In this document: positions 1 to 5,020 of the stretch, in pieces | How the letters are laid out: each line of letters begins with the position of its first letter | Numbering within the stretch: the stretch's first letter is position 1 | NCBI GenBank assembly: GCA_003165855.1 | Contig: PMXH01000112.1 | Coordinates: 414 to 6,434, forward strand | Length of the DNA: 6,021 bases | From: Acidobacteriaceae bacterium | GTDB taxonomy: Bacteria > Acidobacteriota > Terriglobia > Terriglobales > Acidobacteriaceae | Reading direction: 5' to 3' | Notes under the pieces: model-generated | Told to the model about the DNA's origin: nothing | Database searches by the model: none | Seen by the model: the letters and a program-made list of their open reading frames with translations, nothing else | Translations under genes and position numbers: made by a program

Positions 1-953
1 CCCAAGATTTTGTGCAGGCTCCTCCGCAACACGTTTGAGCGGGCCATCGGCGTTCCAGCTGCCGTTCTGAAGACGAACCCCGCGCGACGACCGTTGAGAT
101 GATCGTGCAGCAATTCAGCCAGCGAGTTCGTGATGTCCACCTCGCGGACCCCAGCCGCTGTCTTTGGCGAGTACGCCTTCCCGTTCCACATGCTGTGGCG
201 GACATGGATCACGGAACCCTCAATGTCCTCCACCTGGAGCGCGAAGGCTTCTTCAATCCGAAGACCAGTCCCCGCAAGCAAGGCATAGAGGACTTGATAC
301 TGTCCCTCGGCCTTCGAGATGATCGTGCTGACCTCCTCGGCCGCGAACGTCGGAGTCCTCTGGTCCTTAACCTCGGGCAGGTCCATGAAGTCATGGTTCC
401 ACTTCACCGGATAGATCGCCTCACCCTTGTCATTGACAGCTGATGCCACAACCATCTTCACGACCTGGACATAGTTGCTGATCGTTTTTGCGCAGAAGCG
501 CGGCTTGTCCTTCTTCACTTCGGAGGCCATCTTCGCGATGAGTTCCTTCACTGCGAGGTTGTTCACCGATGCAAGAGGGATTCCCCCGATCTGCGCGTTG
601 AGGTAAGAGAGATAGGTCACCCACGCATCTGCGGTACGCGGCTTGATTGGTCTCCGCTTCCGCGTCTGCACTTCCTTGAACCATCTCTCGGCTTGTTCTT
701 TGAATGTGGTTCCGAGGTTCATGGCTTCCGCTTTGCGGAAAACCTCCTCGGAGTTTGCTCCGAACTCGGCGATGATCTGTTGCGCTCTTCGCTTCCGCTC
801 GGACTTGTTGAGTGATCCGGGACCGTTCACCGGGCAAATCTTCACGCGTTTGTACTCGCGCTCATGTCGCCCTTCAACGTCCAACCAAAACCGGACAGTC
901 CAAACCTTCGCATGCTGCTCGATACGGCCGTTCTGACCAGACCTGCGAGACAT
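1..953 (-). CDS. Tyrosine recombinase / phage-type integrase, 3' end outside window
   Basis: Site-specific recombinase that would cut and rejoin attachment sites to integrate or excise the element. Reading the minus strand from the ATG at 953 gives 317 open codons to the window edge. Residues 1-75 are an N-terminal arm (MSRRSGQNGRIEQHAKVWTV, then CPVNGPGSLNKSERKRRA). About 82-180 is the SAM-like core-binding domain (TTFKEQAERWF, then TISNYVQVVKMVVASAV). The catalytic domain begins near 200 and shows the first catalytic Arg in AGTGLRIEEAFAL (R232) and the beta-hairpin Lys in SPKTAAGVREVDI (K264). The HxxR, His/Trp and Tyr nucleophile motifs should lie beyond base 1, so completeness cannot be judged. 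The start is fixed by a GGAGGAG Shine-Dalgarno at 958-964, four bases upstream. That signal sits in the loop of a strong inverted repeat (936-978), which suggests translational control. The N-terminal style recalls Acidobacteriota integrases (from memory). Confidence 0.94.
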   Translation of the reverse strand, partial: MSRRSGQNGRIEQHAKVWTVRFWLDVEGRHEREYKRVKICPVNGPGSLNKSERKRRAQQIIAEFGANSEEVFRKAEAMNLGTTFKEQAERWFKEVQTRKRRPIKPRTADAWVTYLSYLNAQIGGIPLASVNNLAVKELIAKMASEVKKDKPRFCAKTISNYVQVVKMVVASAVNDKGEAIYPVKWNHDFMDLPEVKDQRTPTFAAEEVSTIISKAEGQYQVLYALLAGTGLRIEEAFALQVEDIEGSVIHVRHSMWNGKAYSPKTAAGVREVDITNSLAELLHDHLNGRRAGFVFRTAAGTPMARSNVLRRSLHKIL

Positions 954-978
954 ATATCTCCTCCGTCTCTGGTCTGGT
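936..978 (-). promoter_or_regulatory. Hairpin enclosing the integrase ribosome-binding site and start
   Basis: An 8-bp perfect inverted repeat (ACCAGACC at 936-943, GGTCTGGT at 971-978) encloses a second 5-bp one (GAGAC 947-951, GTCTC 965-969). In the minus-strand mRNA this folds as a 13-bp interrupted stem. The GGAGGAG Shine-Dalgarno lies in the 13-nt loop, and the G of the start codon is paired in the stem. It could be an RNA translational switch, or a DNA site for an element protein acting on integrase transcription. The pairing is visible in the sequence; the function is inferred. Confidence 0.55.
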
Positions 979-1339
979 ATCGCGCTATGAACCTTATTAC
1001 TGCTGGCAGGGAATTGTCCACTGACTGGAGCCAAAGCCCAGGGTAGGCATGCCTCCCCGGACACCACCAATCCCGCGAGGGCGGAGATCGCCGCGCCGCT
1101 GGGGTCAGGTGTCGAGCCGGAGATGTGGAGGCGCTGTTCCAAGAGGTTGTCCTTCGAGGGTGCGGTCGGGTCATGCAGAGACCCGCGTAGCCTGTAACGA
1201 AATACCGCTGTTGGAGGGAGTTGCGGATTATCGAGGGGAGAGTTGGAGCGGAGAGACACTTGGGTCGCGTAACGGAGGCCTAGAAACCCTCAAGTTACGT
1301 GGCCTGCCAAAAGCCGCTCTGGGCAAGGAATCTGGCGCT
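954..1339. other. Gene-poor interval upstream of the integrase
   Basis: I find no convincing gene in this stretch of nearly 390 bases. Open frames here lack a well-spaced Shine-Dalgarno and have unnatural composition. It contains two further hairpins: CGGGTC/GACCCG at 1167-1172 and 1180-1185 with a 7-base loop, and CGTAAC/GTTACG at 1268-1273 and 1294-1299 with a 20-base loop. Neither is followed by a T-run in either direction. The interval would be the integrase leader if transcription comes from the HTH genes upstream. I could not identify a tRNA or an attachment site. Confidence 0.5.
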
Positions 1340-1528
1340 TCAGTCCTCCACGAGCGTATACGTGCGCTCGATGACGACCATGCCCTCCGCCTCCAGCTGC
1401 TCGGCGGCGATGTCGATGTCCATCTGATCCAGCCCGGTCAGCTTGCGTACTTGGGCGTCGGTCAGCGGTCCCTCCGTTCCGCTTTGGCGCAGGACGCGGA
1501 AGAGCTTCAGTGCCAGGTTCTTCTCCAT
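1340..1528 (-). CDS. Small winged-helix-like DNA-binding protein (62 aa)
   Basis: A tiny protein that looks like a bare helix-turn-helix or winged-helix domain. LALKLFRVLRQSG (about 5-17) would be helix 1. LTDAQVRKLTGL (22-33) and MDIDIAAEQLEAEGMV (36-51) would be the helix-turn-helix, and VVIERTYTLVED (51-62) a short wing. It has no other domain, so it probably works as a small regulator or excision-type accessory factor; no named family is recognised. The start is supported by an AAGGAG (1540-1545) that lies inside the last codons of the 90-aa gene just upstream. The two genes are therefore one transcription unit, with only two bases between the upstream stop and this ATG. It sits between that regulator and the integrase, where temperate elements often keep repressor or excisionase genes. 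The role is inferred from size and position. Confidence 0.74.
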   Translation of the reverse strand: MEKNLALKLFRVLRQSGTEGPLTDAQVRKLTGLDQMDIDIAAEQLEAEGMVVIERTYTLVED

Positions 1529-1530
1529 CG

Positions 1531-1803
1531 TTACATGTTCTCCTTGATTGATTTCGCTGCTTTCGGCTGCCGTCCCAGGGCCCCAGCGCCCCTCGGCCGC
1601 CTCACGTTGAACTCCACCGCTACCTTGGAGATGAGCCAGCGCGAGCAGCCCATCAGGTCGGCGATCTGCCGGTAGCTCATGGCCGGGTTCGCGACGATGA
1701 GGTCCCTGATCGCCGCGTGCGCCTTCCCGGTGCTGGATTTCCTCACGACCCGGACTCCCACTACCTCAGCAGTCATCCTCTTGAACTCGCGATACCTGCT
1801 CAT
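1531..1803 (-). CDS. Small helix-turn-helix regulator (90 aa)
   Basis: Likely DNA-binding regulator. Residues 28-68 carry a clear helix-turn-helix: AHAAIRDLIVANPA is the leading helix, then MSYRQIADLMGCSRWLISKV places a Q-I-A-x-L-x-G-C-S turn before the recognition helix. A basic segment (NVRRPRGAGALGRQPKAAK) follows, which could contact DNA backbone. The N-terminus (MSRYREFKRMTAEVVGVRVV) is short and basic. Start at 1803 is supported by AAGGAG at 1812-1817, eight bases upstream; this signal overlaps the palindrome CTTAATTAAG (1815-1824), so a bound protein could block both transcription and translation. It is the first gene of a leftward unit with the 62-aa winged-helix gene and possibly the integrase. 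It faces the plus-strand replication gene across a palindrome-rich gap, the usual position for an immunity or control regulator. The exact family is not recognised. Confidence 0.8.
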   Translation of the reverse strand: MSRYREFKRMTAEVVGVRVVRKSSTGKAHAAIRDLIVANPAMSYRQIADLMGCSRWLISKVAVEFNVRRPRGAGALGRQPKAAKSIKENM

Positions 1804-1814
1804 AGCTTGCGCTC

Positions 1815-1899
1815 CTTAATTAAGAGAGTTGCGAATTACGTTTGCAAAGCTCATGGCGATCCTGAGGTCGAGAAAATCGCATGAACACTGCAAATTTGC
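1815..1899. repeat. Three perfect palindromes, candidate operators
   Basis: CTTAATTAAG (1815-1824), TTTGCAAA (1841-1848) and GCAAATTTGC (1890-1899) are perfect dyads in an AT-rich stretch of an otherwise GC-rich window. The last two share the GCAAA core. Their centres are 25 and 50 bases apart. The first overlaps the Shine-Dalgarno of the 90-aa HTH gene. They are plausible dimer-binding sites for autoregulation, but no experiment or family match supports a particular binder. Confidence 0.4.
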
Positions 1900-1914
1900 G
1901 AGATTGCCCGCCAG

Positions 1915-1946
1915 TTGACAGAAGGAATCGGCTTTCAGATTCCATC
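1915..1946 (+). promoter_or_regulatory. Candidate plus-strand promoter with overlapping operator
   Basis: A consensus TTGACA (1915-1920) points toward the replication gene. No good -10 box is seen at 15-18 bases (the best is CAGATT, 3 of 6 matches). Starting right after the -35 box is an inverted repeat, GAAGGAATC (1921-1929) against GATTCCATC (1938-1946), 8 of 9 paired with an 8-base spacer. A regulator bound there would cover the spacer and -10 position. If used, the transcript would have a leader of roughly 220 bases. Confidence 0.32.
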
Positions 1947-2089
1947 CTTAGATGGCGAGGATCGGATCGCCCAGAACGCCGCGGGGGCCGGGGATGTCGT
2001 CCCGAGCGATAAGCCGGGAGAATGGTCGAACTCAGTATTGATAGTTGTCGGGGTCTTCGCGAGAAGATTCAAGCCGTGGGGCGGGCTTA

Positions 2090-2170
2090 CTGACCTTTGC
2101 CTGCCCCGGAACGGTTCCCGACCCGCCCTCGACAAGCGGCACTGACAAGGTCAGGGAAAACAAGGTCAGG
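2090..2170. repeat. Three AAGGTCAG octamers upstream of the replication gene
   Basis: AAGGTCAG occurs on the plus strand at 2147-2154 and 2162-2169 and inverted at 2090-2097. The two plus copies extend to an 11-base direct repeat ACAAGGTCAGG (2145-2155 and 2160-2170), 15 bases apart. The first also forms the dyad CTGAC-AAG-GTCAG (2142-2154). The last copy supplies the AAGG that would serve as Shine-Dalgarno for the ATG at 2171. They could be binding sites for the replication protein or a regulator that also masks ribosome entry. Confidence 0.42.
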
Positions 2171-3364
2171 ATGAGCAGCAGGCTCGTAACAAGAATCAAG
2201 GACATCAAGGGCATCCCAGGCAGGCACAAGCGCGTGCTTGAGGCCTGGGCCGCTTTCGCGAACAACGACGGAACCAACATCTACCCGTCCAAGGAGAAGG
2301 TGGCCGAGAAGGCGACCATCAGCCGTTGGACGGTCTACAAGAACACCCAGGACCTGATTCGGGCAGGAATCCTAGTCCAGGCGGAGGCCCACACATGCAA
2401 AATAAGGAGCTGCAACAAGCGCGGCACGCACTTCTCCGGGCAATGGGGGAAGTACACCGTCGCATACAACATCAACCCCTTAGCGTTGCAAAACAGCCAA
2501 ACCTACCTTTTGCTGAAACAGCCAAAGGAGTGCGTAGCAAAACAGCCAAAGGAGTATGTAGCAAAAGGTGACGCTACTCTGTCAATAGAACAGACTCCCG
2601 CTCCGCTCGCTTCGCTCACTCCGCTGTCAGAGGACCAGACTCGTTCCGCCCTTACGGGCGGTACTTACTCACCGACTTACTCACTGACGGGCGTGTCGGG
2701 CAACGGCGAAAAAAACAACCCCGCTTCTGGTCCGTTGCCAAACCAAGAAACAAACCCCTATGCGGTGGGGCTGCTAAGAACCCTGAAGCCCAACCTGTCC
2801 GACCAAAGGAGGGCTGAGCTGATCCCCATCTGCGAGGAGATCATCGCGCTAGTGCCGGACCACATGGACGCCTTTGACCTGCTAACCTGGAACCATGCCC
2901 ACGAGCAGGGCGAGTTCTCCATACGCAGCCCCCAGCAGTACCTAGCCGCGCTGAAGTCCCCGGACTGCAACCTAGTCAACAACTACGACACGCACCCCTT
3001 CGAGGATTGCCCCGTCTGCAAGAAGGCCGGTATCCGGCACACCCAGATCGCCAAGGCAGTTTGGGAGGCGGAACAGCAAGAGGCCGACAGGCGGGAACGC
3101 TGGGCGTCGTACAGGTGGGGCGTGCCCACGGAAGAGGAGCGGGAACGGTTCCGTGCCCTTAAGGCCCGCGACTTCAAATTGGGCGCTACGGCGAGGGAGC
3201 GCGGGTGGGGTGAGGACTGGGCGGTGATGGGAGGGGCAGTCAGGGTCGTCATCCAGCGGGGCGTCCCGGTCACGCTGGAAGAGTTCATCCTCATCATGGA
3301 CGACGCGGTAGAGGCCGCCGAGGAACGCAAGCTGCTGGCAAGCATGGTCAGGGACTTTCGATGA
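2171..3364 (+). CDS. Replication-initiator-like protein with N-terminal winged helix (397 aa)
   Basis: Probable element replication protein. Residues 18-69 form a winged helix-turn-helix of the kind seen in phage and plasmid initiators (Pfam HTH_36-like): RHKRVLEAWAAFANNDGTN, then YPSKEKVAEKATISRWTVYK, then DLIRAGIL. Residues about 107-131 are a repeated KQPKE(C/Y)VA peptide, followed by a Ser/Thr/Pro-rich linker to about 200. The C-terminal region has SPQQYLAALKSP and a single CPVC pair (in HPFEDCPVCKKAGIRH), then charged helices. No primase or helicase motif is visible, so it would recruit those enzymes. The reading frame extends upstream to an ATG at 2045, but those 42 residues look non-coding. 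I prefer the ATG at 2171, which has AAGG at 2162-2165 and where family-like sequence begins. The domain order with repeats in the middle of the gene resembles phage lambda O. It converges on the gene ending at 3442. Function is inferred from the N-terminal domain and architecture. Confidence 0.8.
   Translation: MSSRLVTRIKDIKGIPGRHKRVLEAWAAFANNDGTNIYPSKEKVAEKATISRWTVYKNTQDLIRAGILVQAEAHTCKIRSCNKRGTHFSGQWGKYTVAYNINPLALQNSQTYLLLKQPKECVAKQPKEYVAKGDATLSIEQTPAPLASLTPLSEDQTRSALTGGTYSPTYSLTGVSGNGEKNNPASGPLPNQETNPYAVGLLRTLKPNLSDQRRAELIPICEEIIALVPDHMDAFDLLTWNHAHEQGEFSIRSPQQYLAALKSPDCNLVNNYDTHPFEDCPVCKKAGIRHTQIAKAVWEAEQQEADRRERWASYRWGVPTEEERERFRALKARDFKLGATARERGWGEDWAVMGGAVRVVIQRGVPVTLEEFILIMDDAVEAAEERKLLASMVRDFR
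2491..2563. repeat. Iteron-like repeats inside the replication gene, candidate origin
   Basis: AAACAGCCAAA occurs at 2491-2501, 2516-2526 and 2540-2550, at 25- and 24-base spacing. The second and third copies belong to two tandem 24-base units (2516-2539 and 2540-2563) that differ at only two positions. The first and third share GCAAAACAGCCAAA (2488-2501 and 2537-2550). The stretch is A-rich compared with the rest of the gene. Its place after the DNA-binding domain of an initiator matches iteron origins such as lambda ori within O. A plain coding duplication of an 8-residue peptide is the alternative. Confidence 0.5.
2646..2684. repeat. Hairpin and tandem 12-base repeat in the replication gene linker
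   Basis: A perfect hairpin CCGCCC-TTAC-GGGCGG (2646-2661) is followed at once by ACTTACTCAC twice (2663-2672 and 2675-2684, period 12). They lie in the Ser/Thr/Pro-rich linker, downstream of the iteron-like repeats. They may belong to a replication origin or may only reflect a low-constraint linker. Confidence 0.35.
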
Positions 3365-3382
3365 TCATCGCCGCGTAGAGCA

Positions 3383-3421
3383 GCTCCCCCGGCGCGGGTC
3401 AACATTGAATGGCCGGGGAGC
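3383..3421. terminator. GC-rich inverted repeat between convergent genes
   Basis: GCTCCCCCGGC (3383-3393) pairs with GCCGGGGAGC (3412-3421), with one bulged C and an 18-base loop, between the stop of the replication gene and the stop of the 141-aa gene. The position suits a bidirectional terminator, but neither strand has a following T-run and the loop is long. A classical intrinsic terminator is therefore not established. Confidence 0.3.
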
Positions 3422-3441
3422 GCGGGCGAGAACGCCACTCT

Positions 3442-3867
3442 CTACAGCCCGCTGTCCGCCTCTGCGTTCTCGCCGTTGACCTCCGCGTCCGCCTTCGCTA
3501 CGAGCTCCGCGAGTTCCTGCAACTGCTCTCTCGTCGCCTTCGCTGGCTTCTTCAGCCCTGACAGGATGGCGAGGTAGAAGGCTTCTGGCGTGATGGAGGA
3601 GTACGCGTCAGAGCCCGATTCAGCCTGAAGCTCGTGCTCGTAATGCCTCGCGACCGCCTGCGGCAGGAATTCAAGCAACTGCGAGCGGCTGTAGTGTTCC
3701 TCGCCTTTGCCAAAGAAGATTTCAGCCGCGCTGCCGTCGTGAAATACATAGAAGTAAACGTCGTCATCCACGCACGACACATCGGCGATGTGCTCCCGCA
3801 GGTTGTAGTCCGAGTCCTCGCCGTTGTTGCAGTCGCTCAAGTACTGCTCCGCCTGTGTCCTCTTCAT
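3442..3867 (-). CDS. Hypothetical acidic protein (141 aa)
   Basis: I do not recognise this protein. It is acidic and probably soluble, with no signal peptide or membrane segment. Residues 1-40 include a charged stretch (CNNGEDSDYNLREHIADVSC). DDDVYFYVFHDGSAAEIFFG (34-53) reads like consecutive beta strands of a small alpha/beta fold. SRSQLLEFLPQAVARHYEHEL is a helix. PEAFYLAILSGLKKPAKATR and EQLQELAELVAKADAEV end the protein as charged, probably coiled-coil helices. A start at 3867 is supported by GGAG at 3880-3883 in a purine-rich stretch, though spacing (12) is on the long side. The ATG overlaps the stop of a 14-codon ORF upstream as ATGA, so its translation may depend on that ORF. It is the last gene of the leftward cluster behind the methyltransferase. 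Confidence 0.8.
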   Translation of the reverse strand: MKRTQAEQYLSDCNNGEDSDYNLREHIADVSCVDDDVYFYVFHDGSAAEIFFGKGEEHYSRSQLLEFLPQAVARHYEHELQAESGSDAYSSITPEAFYLAILSGLKKPAKATREQLQELAELVAKADAEVNGENAEADSGL

Positions 3868-3908
3868 TGTGTGATTACTCTCCTTTTGCTTTTTGATTGC
3901 TTTTTCAT
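3864..3908 (-). CDS. Possible 14-aa basic peptide ORF coupled to the 141-aa gene
   Basis: The ORF encodes MKKQSKSKRRVITQ and starts at 3908 behind a near-perfect GAGGAGG (3914-3920) at five-base spacing. This is a better ribosome site than that of the annotated gene downstream. Its TGA stop (3866-3864) overlaps the next ATG (3867-3865) as ATGA, and the Shine-Dalgarno of the next gene lies within its codons. It could be a leader peptide that opens or meters translation of the 141-aa gene, or a real micro-protein. The peptide is very basic (seven K/R in 14) and its codons are A-rich. Coding cannot be shown from one sequence. Confidence 0.42.
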   Translation of the reverse strand: MKKQSKSKRRVITQ

Positions 3909-3984
3909 TGGTGCCTCCTCACTATTTATGACTGCACTCGCCGCTACAACATCTCTCCCTTGTGATTGCGCTGACCCCTAAGAC

Positions 3985-4009
3985 CGCGCGGACGGGGGAG
4001 TCCGCCGCG
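3985..4009 (-). terminator. Strong hairpin just after the methyltransferase stop
   Basis: GCGGAC (3988-3993) and GTCCGC (4000-4005) pair perfectly around a 6-base loop, and three more pairs form after a single bulged C (3985-3987 with 4007-4009). The hairpin begins four bases past the methyltransferase stop in the direction of transcription. The following bases (GGTCTTAGG on the minus strand) have no proper T-run, so it may be a weak terminator, an attenuator or an mRNA 3' stabiliser. Confidence 0.4.
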
Positions 4010-4012
4010 AGC

Positions 4013-5020
4013 CTAGCCGATCAGCGCCTTGACGAACTCCGCCGCGACCTGTGGGACGACCGCGTTGCCGTAGCCTTTGAGCAGCAGCTCCACCCTGGGG
4101 GGAAGCCCATCAGCCAGCGGCAGTGTTCCGGGTTCAGCTGGCCGCGCCCTCCCGTCGAGGCAGGGGAGCCGGTCGCACCTGTCCCAGAAGCCAGCCTCGC
4201 TTGGTTCCCCAGACGCCAGTTCTCCTGCCCTTTGCTGCGGCTCGTTCCGACCTTCTTCTTGAAATTGTCGAACGTCGTCACGGTGCCCCAGGACGTCAGT
4301 TTCGCGGCCACGGGCAGCGGCATCCCCAGCGCCCGCGTCCCGGACTCCACGAGCTCCCTTGACTTTGCCTCGTGCTCCTGCGGCGTCCTGCCCGTGTTGT
4401 ACACCGTTGGAGTGGGCCAATGCGTCAGCCTCGCCTGGTCGCTCGGCCATCCCGTGTCGCCTTCCTCCGCCCTTTGCGAGGGGTGATGGTTGTCGCCCGT
4501 AGCGCACGGCGTCCCCCAGGACGCCTCCCCAGTAGAGCCGTTGCCTGACGTGCGGAGAGCCGACGCTGTGTGCCCCCATAACCACCGACCCAACGGCGTA
4601 GCCTTCCTTCTCCAGGTCTGACGAAACAAGGTCGAGCCATCCGTGGGCAACCGCCGACGCAACCTGCTCACCAACGACAAGCTGAGGTCTGAGCTCCGCG
4701 ATGAGGCTGCCGAACTCCGGCCACTTGTCCCTCTCGTCCTCCGTGCCGCGCCTCTTTCCCGCAAGGGAGTACGGCTGGCACGGGCAGCTCCCCGTCCAGC
4801 ATTCGAGGTCCTGCGCCCCCGCGAGCTGGAGGGCGAGCGGCCATCCGCCGATCCCCGCGAAGAAATGGCACTGCGTATATCCCCTGAGATCATCTGGCTC
4901 CACGTCGTCGATGCTTCGCTCATCTATGTCCCCCTCCGGGATCATCCCCTTCTTCATCAGTTCCCGCAGCCATCCGCACGTTGCGGGGTCAAACTCGTTG
5001 TAGTACACGCGGGGCCTCAT
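4013..5020 (-). CDS. Phage-type DNA (cytosine-5) methyltransferase (335 aa)
   Basis: Transfers a methyl group from S-adenosylmethionine to C5 of cytosine in DNA. Motifs in order: an N-terminal MRPRVYYNEFDPATCGWL and DIDERSIDDVEPDDL typical of phage members; motif I FFAGIGGW (53-60, AdoMet binding); motif IV GSCPCQPYS with catalytic Cys81; motif VI as GEQVAS (E118, replacing ENV); motif VIII VRQRLYW (158-164); a variable target-recognition region (about 165-290); and motif X GYGNAVVPQVAAEFVKAL (316-333). All catalytic elements are present, so it should be active. I place the start at 5020, not the upstream ATG at 5089. There the protein begins where the family does, and the ATG overlaps the upstream stop as ATGA, indicating translational coupling. 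AAGG lies just upstream. No restriction enzyme is seen, so it is probably an orphan enzyme used for protection or regulation. Target sequence cannot be predicted. A second open frame lies across it (see findings). Confidence 0.95.
   Translation of the reverse strand: MRPRVYYNEFDPATCGWLRELMKKGMIPEGDIDERSIDDVEPDDLRGYTQCHFFAGIGGWPLALQLAGAQDLECWTGSCPCQPYSLAGKRRGTEDERDKWPEFGSLIAELRPQLVVGEQVASAVAHGWLDLVSSDLEKEGYAVGSVVMGAHSVGSPHVRQRLYWGGVLGDAVRYGRQPSPLAKGGGRRHGMAERPGEADALAHSNGVQHGQDAAGARGKVKGARGVRDAGAGDAAARGRETDVLGHRDDVRQFQEEGRNEPQQRAGELASGEPSEAGFWDRCDRLPCLDGRARPAEPGTLPLADGLPPRVELLLKGYGNAVVPQVAAEFVKALIG

Larger units (their letters stand above)
1804..2170. promoter_or_regulatory. Divergent control region between the HTH unit and the replication gene
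   Basis: About 370 bases between two divergent genes, with no convincing gene. It holds perfect palindromes at 1815-1824 (CTTAATTAAG), 1841-1848 (TTTGCAAA) and 1890-1899 (GCAAATTTGC). It also holds a perfect TTGACA at 1915-1920 next to an inverted repeat, GGCGA/TCGCC at 1954-1958 and 1967-1971, and three AAGGTCAG octamers at 2090-2170. This density of dyads suits operators for the small HTH proteins. Assignment of any one site to any one protein is inference. Confidence 0.55.

Noticed and set aside
430..837. Minus-strand frame of 135 codons inside the integrase
   Set aside because: It is in a different frame from the integrase, whose own frame is open throughout and carries recognisable recombinase domains.
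997..1050. 17-aa minus-strand ORF upstream of the integrase
   Set aside because: Its GGGGAG lies only about two bases from the ATG, too close to work well, and the peptide has no recognisable features.
954..1339. tRNA gene or CRISPR array near the integrase
   Set aside because: No cloverleaf with a GTTCRA-type T-loop could be found, and there are no regularly spaced identical repeats.
1049..1675. Plus-strand open frame of 208 codons
   Set aside because: It lies opposite both HTH genes, has Arg/Pro/Gly-heavy composition without a recognisable domain, and lacks a good ribosome site. The minus-strand genes have clear Shine-Dalgarno sequences and HTH motifs.
1915..2145. Plus-strand 76-codon frame starting at TTG in the control region
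   Set aside because: The TTG start coincides with the TTGACA box, no Shine-Dalgarno precedes it, and the product has no recognisable domain. The DNA is better explained as regulatory.
2045..2170. Upstream 42-codon extension of the replication gene
   Set aside because: The extension shows no domain-like sequence and overlaps the AAGGTCAG repeats. The ATG at 2171 has AAGG upstream and begins where the domain-like sequence begins.
3923..3950. Possible promoter (TTGTAG and TAAATA on the minus strand) before the 14-aa ORF
   Set aside because: Spacing is only 15 bases, and the predicted start of transcription would fall inside the GAGGAGG ribosome site.
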